This document shows positions 1 through 5,059 of a stretch of DNA of 9,686 nt, one piece after another. The notes beneath the pieces were generated by a model. It had not been told where the DNA came from and did not search any database. It worked only from the letters and a program-made list of their open reading frames with translations. Location of the stretch: the NCBI GenBank assembly GCA_016178255.1, contig JACOTQ010000032.1, positions 1-9,686 on the forward strand, read 5' to 3'. This DNA is from Candidatus Colwelliibacteriota bacterium. Lineage in GTDB: Bacteria > Patescibacteriota > Minisyncoccia > UBA6257 > Colwellbacteraceae. Each line of letters opens with the position of its first letter. Position 1 is the first letter of the stretch. The translations under genes and the position numbers were made by a program.

Positions 1-48
1 AACGTTTACGTGCGGCTTGGTTCTTTCGAATTTCACTTTTTCTGCCAT
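1..48 (-). CDS. tuf: Elongation factor Tu, first 16 codons only
   Basis: The reverse strand from 48 encodes MAEKVKFERTKPHVNV, the usual start of bacterial EF-Tu just before the G1 loop; the rest lies outside the window. EF-Tu is the GTPase that brings aminoacyl-tRNA to the ribosome. It follows fusA on the same strand, as in the classic str operon (rpsL-rpsG-fusA-tuf), but a 119-nt gap with its own promoter candidate separates them. The leader before the ATG is A-rich and has no Shine-Dalgarno sequence. The start is set by the family N-terminus. Confidence 0.9.
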   Translation of the reverse strand, partial: MAEKVKFERTKPHVNV

Positions 49-120
49 GTTTATTTTATATTTATTTTTCTATTTTATTCTTATTTTTATCTTTGGACCA
101 TTAAAATATTAACGATTTAA

Positions 121-149
121 AGTGTATAAAATGGTTCGAACAATGTCAA
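121..149 (-). promoter_or_regulatory. Candidate tuf promoter
   Basis: On the minus strand a perfect TTGACA (144-149) is followed by a 17-bp spacer and TACACT (121-126, 4 of 6 consensus). TATACA at 123-128 with a 15-bp spacer is an alternative -10. Transcription would begin near 114, giving a leader of about 65 nt before tuf. It suggests tuf can be made independently of fusA. Not tested experimentally. Confidence 0.55.
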
Positions 150-167
150 CCCCGACACTTGAAATAA

Positions 168-2240
168 TTATCTCTTCCCATCAATTATCGCCTGCTCAAG
201 ATTTTTAGGAACGGGTTCGTAAGCAAAAAATTCCATCGTAAACGAACCGCGGCCTTCGGTCATGGAGCGCAGTTTCGTAGCGTAACTAAACATTTCGGAT
301 AAAGGAATTTTCGCGTCCACCACCTTAACAGTTCCTCTATCGCTCATCTCCTCGATTCTCCCGCGCTTTGAAGAAATGTCCCCGGTAACATCTCCCAGAA
401 AATCGCCCGGAGCTATTACCTGGACTTTCATAATCGGCTCAAGGATAATCGGCTTTGAAAGCTTAACGGCTGTTTGGAGGGCCATGGAAGCGGCAATCTT
501 GAAAGCGGCCTCCGATGAATCAACTTCATGGTAAGAGCCATCATAAAGCGCGACCTCCATATCGACTAACCGAAATCCAGCTATCACCCCTTTATCCATA
601 GCTTCCCTCACTCCCTTTTCAACGGCAGGGATGTATTCTTGCGGAATAGTCCCGCCTCTAATTTCATTCAGGAATGCAAATCCACTCCCTCTCTCCGTTG
701 ATTTAGCTCTTAACCAAACGTGTCCATACTGTCCGCGGCCGCCGGATTGACGGATGTATTTCCCCTCCGCTTCAGCTTCGCCTGTTATCGTTTCCTTGTA
801 CGACACCTGCGGGCGGCCAACGTCAGCGGTTACTCCAAATTCACGTTTCATTCTTTCAACCAAGACCTCCAAATGGAGTTCTCCCATGCCAGAAATTATA
901 GTTTCTCCCGTATCTTGGTCGCCGCTCACCCTGAACGTCGGGTCTTCCTCCGAGAGACGTCTTAAAGCCACGCCCATTTTTTCCTGGTCGGCTTTAGTCC
1001 TCGGAAAATCGATTGATTCAAGGGTTATGGAGTGGTCCGGGTCTGATAAAGTATCGCCAGTCGTAGTGTCCTTTAGCCCGACTAAGGCGCCGATGTCCCC
1101 GGCATATATCTCATCAACCTCTTCCCTGTGGTTTGCGTGCATTCTTAAAATGCGCCCGACTCGCTCCTGATTGTTTTTACTCGCATTCAGTATATAACTG
1201 CCGCGATTCAAAACACCGCTGTAAATCCTGAAATAAGTAAGACTGCCGACATAAGGGTCCGCCGCTATTTTGAAAGCTAAGGCCGTAAACGGTTCGGTAT
1301 CCTTAGGTTCTCTTATAACTTCATCGCCCGTTGCCGTATCAATCCCCTTAACGCCAGGCAAGTCGGACGGAGACGGCAGTAAATCAACTACCGCGTCAAG
1401 CATCAATTGCACGCCTTTGTTTTTCAGGGCAGAACCGCAAAGCACCGGAATCAACGTTACATTGATAGTGGCTTTTCTAAGGACAGACATAAGTTCCTCT
1501 TCCGTAATATCAACGCCTTCTAAATATTTAGTTGTGAGCTTTTCGTCTTCTCCCGCAATACGCTCTATAAGTTCGTGGCGGTAACGCTCGGCGACAGAGA
1601 CCAAATTTTCCGGAATCGGTATTTCAATCAAACGCTCGCCATGCTCGCCTTCAAAATGAAAAGCTTTATTTTTTATCAAATCTATAACTCCGCTAAAATC
1701 GGATTCCGCTCCTATAGGTATTTGGATAGGTAAAGCGTTAGGGGTTAACCTTTCCTTTATGGAAGCCAAACTCTTTTCAAAATTCGCTCCCATTCTGTCC
1801 AGTTTGTTGATAAAACAAATACGCGGGACTTTATATTCGTCAGCGTAATGCCAATTTGTTTCCGATTGCGGTTCAACTCCGGCAACACCGTCAAAAACAA
1901 CAACGGCGCCGTCAAGGACACGCAAAGAACGCTTCACTTCGACGGTGAAATCTATGTGGCCGGGGGTATCGATTAAATTAATTTTATGCTCGAATTGTTT
2001 GTTGCCGTCCCTGTAGGTCGGAATCCAAAAACAAGTAGTCGCGGCGGAGGTGATGGTAATGCCCCGTTCCCTTTCCTGCTCCATCCAGTCCATAACAGCT
2101 TCGCCTTCGTGCACTTCGCCGATTTTATGGGACATTCCGGTATAAAAAAGGATGCGTTCGGAAACCGTGGTCTTCCCGGCGTCTATGTGAGCGATAATTC
2201 CAATATCTCTGATTTTTTCAATCGGGTATTGTCTAGGCAT
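168..2240 (-). CDS. fusA: Translation elongation factor G
   Basis: EF-G is the cytoplasmic GTPase that drives ribosome translocation and, with RRF, recycling. The 690-residue protein has the normal family length. The G1 loop AHIDAGKT is at residues 17-24, followed by the switch I region (ERERGITITSAA), G3 DTPGH, G4 NKLD and G5 GSAL. Domains II to V follow and the protein ends with the usual domain V/C-terminal helix (FFAYEPVPKNLEQAI). The start is the first ATG and matches the family N-terminus (PIEKIRDIGIIAHID). It lies 11 nt after the rpsG stop; the preceding bases (ATACTCTTCAG) contain no Shine-Dalgarno sequence. It is cotranscribed with rpsL and rpsG. No missing motif was seen. Confidence 0.98.
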   Translation of the reverse strand: MPRQYPIEKIRDIGIIAHIDAGKTTVSERILFYTGMSHKIGEVHEGEAVMDWMEQERERGITITSAATTCFWIPTYRDGNKQFEHKINLIDTPGHIDFTVEVKRSLRVLDGAVVVFDGVAGVEPQSETNWHYADEYKVPRICFINKLDRMGANFEKSLASIKERLTPNALPIQIPIGAESDFSGVIDLIKNKAFHFEGEHGERLIEIPIPENLVSVAERYRHELIERIAGEDEKLTTKYLEGVDITEEELMSVLRKATINVTLIPVLCGSALKNKGVQLMLDAVVDLLPSPSDLPGVKGIDTATGDEVIREPKDTEPFTALAFKIAADPYVGSLTYFRIYSGVLNRGSYILNASKNNQERVGRILRMHANHREEVDEIYAGDIGALVGLKDTTTGDTLSDPDHSITLESIDFPRTKADQEKMGVALRRLSEEDPTFRVSGDQDTGETIISGMGELHLEVLVERMKREFGVTADVGRPQVSYKETITGEAEAEGKYIRQSGGRGQYGHVWLRAKSTERGSGFAFLNEIRGGTIPQEYIPAVEKGVREAMDKGVIAGFRLVDMEVALYDGSYHEVDSSEAAFKIAASMALQTAVKLSKPIILEPIMKVQVIAPGDFLGDVTGDISSKRGRIEEMSDRGTVKVVDAKIPLSEMFSYATKLRSMTEGRGSFTMEFFAYEPVPKNLEQAIIDGKR

Positions 2241-2251
2241 CTGAAGAGTAT

Positions 2252-2722
2252 TTAGCGTCGAGCGAAATGAGCAAAGGCGCGGTTCGCCTCTGCCATGCGG
2301 TGAGTGTCCTGCTTTTTCTTAATTGCCGCGCCTTCGTTCTTGTAAGCGGCGGCGAATTCTTCCGCAAGTTTTTCCGACATATTGCTGCCCTTCTTGGCCC
2401 TTGCCGCGCCAATAATCCAGCGAGAGGCTAATATAAATTTCCTTCCCGGACTCACTTCTTGAGGAATCTGATAATTAGCGCCTCCTATCCGTCTTGAGGA
2501 GACTTCAACAACAGGGGCGGCGTTCTCCATTGCCTTTTCAAATACAAGCAACGGCTCGGCTTTAAGTTTAACGCCGACAACTTTCATAGCGTCATACATC
2601 ACTTTTTCAGCCGTGGATTTTTTCCCACCCTCCATTAAGTAATTGATGAAGCGTGTTACAGCGACGTTTCCATAAACAACATCGCCCTTAAATTCTCTCT
2701 GATAATTTCTTTTTCGCCTCAT
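2252..2722 (-). CDS. rpsG: 30S ribosomal protein S7
   Basis: S7 nucleates assembly of the 30S head and contacts mRNA and tRNA at the E site. The 156-residue length is typical of bacteria. Diagnostic stretches are the N-terminal MRRKRNYQREFKGDVVYGN, FINYLMEGGKKSTAEKV, a central VSSRRIGGANYQIPQEV corresponding to the family's RRVGGxxYQVPxEV, and the C-terminal DTHRMAEANRAFAHFA. It starts 2 nt after the rpsL stop codon, so the two genes are probably translationally coupled; 11 nt follow before fusA. Confidence 0.97.
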   Translation of the reverse strand: MRRKRNYQREFKGDVVYGNVAVTRFINYLMEGGKKSTAEKVMYDAMKVVGVKLKAEPLLVFEKAMENAAPVVEVSSRRIGGANYQIPQEVSPGRKFILASRWIIGAARAKKGSNMSEKLAEEFAAAYKNEGAAIKKKQDTHRMAEANRAFAHFARR

Positions 2723-2724
2723 AA

Positions 2725-3141
2725 CTATTTAGCTTTTGGCTTTTTCGCGCCATATTTACTTCTTTGCTGTTTTCTGCCTTCAACGCCGGTTGTATCAAGA
2801 ATGCCTCGAACTATGTGATAACGAACGCCCGGCAAATCTTTAACGCGGCCGCCGCGAATCATCACAACAGAGTGTTCCTGGAGAGCATGTCCTTCTCCCG
2901 GAATATAGGCGGTTACCTCCTGGCCGTTCGTGAGCCGGATTCTCGCGACTTTTCTCAAAGCCGAGTTCGGTTTCTTGGGAGTAGTCGTAAATACCTTGAG
3001 ACAAACCCCCCTCTTAAACGGCGACGGAGATGAAACGGGCCGATTTTTTAAAACATTAAAATAAATCCCCAACGCGGGGGTTTTGCTTTTTCTCGCAGTC
3101 TTCTTCCTGCCCTGCTTTAAAATCTGTCCTATTGTCGGCAT
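2725..3141 (-). CDS. rpsL: 30S ribosomal protein S12
   Basis: S12 is the decoding-centre protein of the 30S subunit and the classic site of streptomycin-resistance mutations. Hallmarks are MPTIGQILKQGRKK, TTPKKPNSALRKVARIRLTNG, AYIPGEGHALQEHSVVMIRG and GRVKDLPGVRYHIVRGILDT. The lysines of PKKPNS and RVKDLPG that respond to streptomycin are wild type in form. At 138 residues it is longer than the ~124-residue E. coli protein because of an insertion near residues 26-40 (YFNVLKNRPVSSPSPFKRGV), similar in place to that of Firmicutes and other CPR. It is the first gene of the operon, and its promoter lies so close that the transcript may be leaderless. Confidence 0.97.
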   Translation of the reverse strand: MPTIGQILKQGRKKTARKSKTPALGIYFNVLKNRPVSSPSPFKRGVCLKVFTTTPKKPNSALRKVARIRLTNGQEVTAYIPGEGHALQEHSVVMIRGGRVKDLPGVRYHIVRGILDTTGVEGRKQQRSKYGAKKPKAK

Positions 3142-3151
3142 GACAAGCTCA

Positions 3152-3180
3152 ATATTACAAAGAAGATTCTATCCTGTCAA
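3152..3180 (-). promoter_or_regulatory. Candidate str operon promoter (rpsL)
   Basis: On the minus strand a perfect TTGACA (3175-3180) is followed by exactly 17 bp and TAATAT (3152-3157). Only 10 nt separate the -10 box from the rpsL ATG, so initiation 6-8 nt downstream of it would leave a 5' UTR of about 2-4 nt. No Shine-Dalgarno sequence is present. A 10-bp palindrome AAGCTAGCTT (3196-3205) lies just upstream of the -35 box; its role, if any, is unknown. Confidence 0.65.
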
Positions 3181-3232
3181 TTCAGATTTGTTTCAAAGCT
3201 AGCTTACAAATTATTAATTCTTAAATTAAAGA

Positions 3233-3258
3233 CAGGCACAAATAGATATTTGTGCCTG
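3233..3258 (-). terminator. Probable intrinsic terminator (11-bp stem)
   Basis: CAGGCACAAAT and ATTTGTGCCTG form a perfect 11-bp stem around a 4-nt loop. On the minus strand it is followed by TCTTTAATTTAA, a modest U-rich tail. It lies downstream of the small gene at 3309-3743 and upstream of the rpsL promoter, where a terminator is expected. The plus-strand tail (CTTTCTGGG) is poorer, so minus-strand function is preferred. Confidence 0.6.
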
Positions 3259-3263
3259 CTTTC

Positions 3264-3280
3264 TGGGTCATTATGACCCA
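3264..3280. repeat. Second inverted repeat TGGGTCA-TTA-TGACCCA
   Basis: A perfect 7-bp inverted repeat with a 3-nt spacer lies 5 bp from the 11-bp terminator stem. With it, it forms two tandem hairpins just 3' of the small minus-strand gene. It could be part of a double terminator, an mRNA 3'-end protecting structure, or an operator-like palindrome. The sequence alone does not decide. Confidence 0.4.
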
Positions 3281-3308
3281 TTCATCGGGAAGATGGGAAA
3301 ATGCTTTC

Positions 3309-3743
3309 TTAATCCCACCGGCAATCAATGCATTCCTTTCTATGGAGAGCGTAGATTTCCACGTCGTGAGTGTTGCATGTCTCACCGTAGGTCATCTGCG
3401 CCTCATAGTAAGCCTCGTGTGCTTTATTGTAAATATTTCTCGCCTCAACCAATGCTTCATATGCCTTATAGTACCTGCGTGCATTACCCCAAAGATTCCT
3501 CCATGACTTACTGCGAACATCGCACGCCTTACGCCAAGCCACCAGGGCTTCATCCAGAGCCTCAACTGCTTCATTGTAAACATCGCCCGCATCACAGTAA
3601 GCATCCCATGCTTTAAACACTTGTAAAGGCACTTCTGCTTTCACAACTTTTATAAGCCGTAAATGAAGCCATCGTTCGTCTCCTGACTCGTTTTTCCTGA
3701 TATATTCAACATGCTTTTCAATTGGTTCGTCAAGAACCTCCAT
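3309..3743 (-). CDS. Small Ala/Tyr-rich helical-repeat protein, function unknown
   Basis: I do not recognise a function. The 144-residue protein starts with MEVLDEPIEKHVEYIRKNES, then GDERWLHLRLIKVVKAE, and from about residue 40 to 120 is a run of short helical repeats of the form A-(Y/W)-x-x-A (KAWDAYCDAGDVYNEAVEAL, YYKAYEALVEARNIYNKAHE). It ends in a two-cysteine motif KECIDCRWD. There is no signal peptide or membrane segment. A GAGAGG just before the ATG and a good promoter upstream support it as a real gene, as does the terminator downstream. The frame upstream of the ATG soon meets a stop, so this is the only plausible ATG start. After the TAA, the frame continues ESIFPSSR to a TGA at 3282-3284, so the C-terminus may be truncated. 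The repeats could also be a coiled coil. Confidence 0.6.
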   Translation of the reverse strand: MEVLDEPIEKHVEYIRKNESGDERWLHLRLIKVVKAEVPLQVFKAWDAYCDAGDVYNEAVEALDEALVAWRKACDVRSKSWRNLWGNARRYYKAYEALVEARNIYNKAHEAYYEAQMTYGETCNTHDVEIYALHRKECIDCRWD

Positions 3744-3815
3744 CAGCCTCTCACGATGGACATGCCAAGCATATATAAACTCTCAGTCTTTATCGCTAAA
3801 CTGATGCTATGGTAT

Positions 3816-3844
3816 ATAGTAACACTCAATGAAGCTTATGTCAA
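3816..3844 (-). promoter_or_regulatory. Candidate promoter of the helical-repeat gene
   Basis: Minus strand: TTGACA (3839-3844), a 17-bp spacer, TACTAT (3816-3821, 4 of 6). It begins only 4 bp beyond the stop codon of the upstream M50 gene and would give a leader of roughly 65 nt before the ATG at 3743. Spacing and -35 box are identical to the rpsL and tuf candidates. Confidence 0.5.
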
Positions 3845-3847
3845 GTG

Positions 3848-4501
3848 TCAGCCCCCGAACACCCCAAGAAAGGCATTAAGTCCTCCAATTCCGACTAATG
3901 CTTGAAAGATTGAAAATGACGGCACCCAGATAATATTTGGAAATAAGTACACGAAAAGCATCAGGAAAAACACTCCGCCCAAACCGACATTCTGGAGTAT
4001 TTGGGAGTATTTATAAGGGAGAATGGCCGCGAGAACTTTAGAACCGTCGAGAGGCGGAATAGGTATTAAATTAAAAACAGCGAGGAGGCAATTTAAGAAA
4101 ACTATGAGGCTTAGCATGGCAAGCATGATAGGATTCAAAAATCCCGCGCCAAGTCTTACGACTAAGCCGAAAGCAGCCGCGATTGCCAGATTGGAAATTG
4201 GCCCCGCCAAGGCGACTTTCAAAGGACCGTATTTAAAGTCTTTGTACAACGCGTTAGGATTGTAGGGTACGGGTTTCGCCCATCCCAAGATAACGCTTGA
4301 GTTTGTAAGAAAGAGGATGAGCGGCAAAAAGATTGAACCAAAGGGGTCGAGGTGTTTTAACGGATTTAAAGTCAGTCTACCGGCTGATTTCGCGGTATCA
4401 TCGCCCAATCTTAACGCCATAAGGCCGTGAGAAATTTCATGGAGCATCACGGAAAACAAAAAAACCGCCAGTTGAAATATCGGAATCAATATGTTATTCA
4501 T
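3848..4501 (-). CDS. M50-family (site-2-protease-like) membrane metalloprotease
   Basis: An intramembrane zinc metalloprotease of the compact YwhC/S2P-like class, about 217 residues. The first membrane helix holds the HEISH motif (residues 21-25: two zinc-binding His, catalytic Glu). NPLKHLDPFGS and GWAKPVPYNP are typical of this class, and FNLIPIPPLDG supplies the third zinc ligand, Asp152. About five to six hydrophobic segments are seen and there is no PDZ domain. Substrates cannot be inferred. An open frame extends upstream to 4801, but that part is antisense to rpmB and the tRNA and reads as nonsense. The ATG at 4501 gives the normal family N-terminus (MNNILIPIFQLAVFLFSVMLHE), so it is chosen. 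The gene is divergent from rpmB with 9 nt between start codons. Confidence 0.9.
   Translation of the reverse strand: MNNILIPIFQLAVFLFSVMLHEISHGLMALRLGDDTAKSAGRLTLNPLKHLDPFGSIFLPLILFLTNSSVILGWAKPVPYNPNALYKDFKYGPLKVALAGPISNLAIAAAFGLVVRLGAGFLNPIMLAMLSLIVFLNCLLAVFNLIPIPPLDGSKVLAAILPYKYSQILQNVGLGGVFFLMLFVYLFPNIIWVPSFSIFQALVGIGGLNAFLGVFGG
4472..4500 (+). promoter_or_regulatory. Candidate rpmB promoter (extended -10)
   Basis: Plus strand: TTGAAA (4472-4477), a 17-bp spacer ending in TGT, then TATTCA (4495-4500), giving an extended -10 (TGTTAT...). The hexamer is weak beyond TAT. It lies inside the 5' end of the divergent M50 gene. Only 10 nt separate it from the rpmB ATG, the same near-leaderless geometry seen at rpsL. 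Confidence 0.35.
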
Positions 4502-4507
4502 AAATAC

Positions 4508-4536
4508 ATTATGAGACAATGTACGGTTTGTGGCAA
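4508..4536 (-). promoter_or_regulatory. Candidate promoter of the M50 protease gene, within rpmB
   Basis: Minus strand: TTGCCA (4531-4536, 5 of 6), a 17-bp spacer, CATAAT (4508-4513, 5 of 6). Only 6 nt lie between the -10 box and the M50 ATG at 4501, so transcription would begin at or next to the start codon. The -10 hexamer includes the complement of the rpmB start codon. Confidence 0.5.
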
Positions 4537-4708
4537 AGGATCGGTAATGGGCGGACACCGAATAAAGCTCCGCGGCAAATATAACCCCCAACCCATGACC
4601 AGGAAATATCCCAATCTTCAAAGCCTGACTTTGGCCTCCGGCAAGAAAGTTGTCGCCTGCGCGCGGTGCGTTAAACAGAGCGCTAAAAGAGCTCTTGTCG
4701 CGGCTTAA
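4511..4708 (+). CDS. rpmB: 50S ribosomal protein L28, zinc-ribbon form
   Basis: L28 is a small protein of the 50S subunit. The 65 residues begin MRQCTVCGKG and include RIKLRGKYNPQPMTRKYPNLQ, the core of L28 (rRNA contact, RRFxPNLQ-like), then SGKKVVACARCVKQ. Four cysteines (4, 7, 50, 53) in two CxxC pairs make it a zinc-binding 'C+' form. The ATG at 4511 is chosen because an earlier in-frame ATG at 4427 would add residues that are antisense to the M50 gene. It is the only plus-strand protein gene in the window and is followed after 65 nt by tRNA-Pro. Confidence 0.92.
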   Translation: MRQCTVCGKGSVMGGHRIKLRGKYNPQPMTRKYPNLQSLTLASGKKVVACARCVKQSAKRALVAA

Positions 4709-4728
4709 TTTATAAAGGCCTTTGAAGA

Positions 4729-4754
4729 CGGGCTGTAGTATACCGGCAAGTACG
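4729..4754 (+). other. tRNA-like 5' half (acceptor strand plus D-arm), probably a tRNA remnant
   Basis: CGGGCTG (4729-4735) reads as a 5' acceptor strand. It is followed by TA, a D-stem GTAT/GTAC around ACCGGCAA (with the expected GG) and a G at position 26. The TA, the D-stem strands and the following G match the complete tRNA-Pro 45 bp downstream. No anticodon arm follows (4755-4773 lacks a 5-bp stem with a 7-nt loop). The acceptor strand is a perfect 7-bp complement of CAGCCCG at 5036-5042. It could be a broken second proline tRNA or one half of a composite structure. Confidence 0.5.
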
Positions 4755-4773
4755 TCCCGCCAACGAATGAAAA

Positions 4774-4844
4774 CGGGGAGTAGTATAGTGGTAGTACGCA
4801 AGGCTGGGGGTCTTGTAGTTCGGGTTCGATTCCCGGCTCCCCGA
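4774..4844 (+). tRNA. tRNA-Pro (anticodon GGG)
   Basis: A complete 71-nt cloverleaf. The acceptor is CGGGGAG/CTCCCCG (4774-4780 with 4837-4843) with discriminator A4844. The D-stem is GTAT/GTAC with loop AGTGGTA. The anticodon stem is CAAGG/TCTTG (one G-T pair) with loop CTGGGGG and anticodon GGG at 4806-4808. There is a 4-nt variable loop, and the T-arm is TCGGG-TTCGATT-CCCGG (4820-4836). The C1:G72 pair and A73 are proline-tRNA identity features and agree with the anticodon. CCA is not encoded (the next bases are CAG), so a CCA-adding enzyme is needed. It reads CCC and CCU codons. A terminator follows directly. It may be cotranscribed with rpmB. Confidence 0.93.
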
Positions 4845-4857
4845 CAGAAATAATAGG

Positions 4858-4894
4858 CATCGCTTTATAGATAAGCGGTGTTTATTATTTTTAG
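4858..4894 (+). terminator. Intrinsic terminator after tRNA-Pro
   Basis: CATCGCTT (4858-4865) pairs with AAGCGGTG (4873-4880), 8 bp with one G-T pair around a 7-nt loop, followed by a T-rich tail (4881-4892, TTTATTATTTTT). It lies 13 nt after the tRNA 3' end and ends the rpmB/tRNA transcript. The left flank TAATA makes a weaker minus-strand tail, so some bidirectional activity is possible. Confidence 0.75.
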
Positions 4895-4904
4895 ATTGGT
4901 TTTT

Positions 4905-5035
4905 CTGGGAATTGAACGGGAAAGGCCTGCCTGCCGGCGAGGCAGGGGTCGGGAAAACGGGAGTTTTCTCGTGGCGGAGTTCACGAACCGATGGGTTCGT
5001 GAGAGCGAGTGAAATGAGCGACGTGAAATTCCCGG
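4905..5035 (+). ncRNA. Candidate multi-hairpin structured element beside tRNA-Pro
   Basis: No protein gene is supported here. CTGGGAATT (4905-4913) pairs with AATTCCCGG (5027-5035) to close a ~131-nt domain (9 bp, one G-T). Inside are three hairpins in series: CCTGCC/GGCAGG (4926-4931 with 4941-4946), an 8-bp stem around GGGA (4951-4958 with 4963-4970, one G-T) and a perfect 9-bp stem TCACGAACC/GGTTCGTGA (4981-4989 with 4994-5002). Two near-identical 13-14-nt units (5003-5015 and 5016-5029) follow. CTGCCGG (4931-4937) can alternatively pair with CCGGCAG (5032-5038). The 3' end merges into a tRNA-like 3' sequence. I seem to recall similar sequence near other Parcubacteria tRNA genes, but could not check. 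It could be a structured RNA, a repeat element, or both. Strand is uncertain. Confidence 0.45.
4924..4948. repeat. GC-rich CCTGCC palindromic motif
   Basis: GGCCTGCCTGCCGGCGAGGC and the following AGGGG form a short palindromic, GC-rich motif (stem CCTGCC/GGCAGG) in an otherwise AT-rich intergenic region. It resembles the CCTGCCTGCCGGCAGGCAGG-type repeats I associate with Parcubacteria genomes; that link is from memory. Only one copy was seen in this window. Confidence 0.4.
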
Positions 5036-5051
5036 CAGCCCGACAGAAATA
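5029..5051 (+). repeat. Imperfect copy of the tRNA-Pro 3' end
   Basis: TTCCCGGCAGCCCGACAGAA plus ATA repeats 4830-4852 with 21 of 23 identities at a distance of 199 nt. The repeat covers the end of the T-loop, the T-stem 3' strand, the acceptor 3' strand, the discriminator A and 8 nt beyond the tRNA. The two differences turn CTCCCCG into CAGCCCG, the exact complement of CGGGCTG at 4729-4735. The T-stem 5' strand is missing (5019-5023 does not pair), so this is not a complete tRNA. Confidence 0.6.
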
Positions 5052-5059
5052 GAAATTAC

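Noticed and set aside
754..1170. 138-residue plus-strand open frame inside fusA
   Set aside because: It is a shadow of the fusA coding frame; low-complexity Ser/Pro-rich translation and no initiation signal.
3293..3616. Plus-strand frame rich in His/Pro/Cys opposite the helical-repeat gene
   Set aside because: Its periodicity is the antisense image of the Ala/Tyr repeats; promoter and ribosome-site evidence favour the minus strand.
4427..4510. Earlier ATG for rpmB adding 28 residues
   Set aside because: The added residues are antisense to the M50 start and unlike any L28; MRQCTVCGKG is the family N-terminus.
4502..4801. Extension of the M50 protease frame upstream to an ATG at 4801
   Set aside because: It is antisense to rpmB and the tRNA region, has no family resemblance, and the normal M50 N-terminus starts at 4501.
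4901..4925. GGGAATTGAAC as the T-arm of a minus-strand tRNA
   Set aside because: The reverse strand has a T-loop-like TTCAATT, but the flanking bases do not form a T-stem and no other arms are present.
4709..5059. CRISPR array or tmRNA
   Set aside because: No regularly spaced repeats, no tag-peptide frame and no tmRNA 5' motif; the tRNA-like halves carry a normal D-stem.
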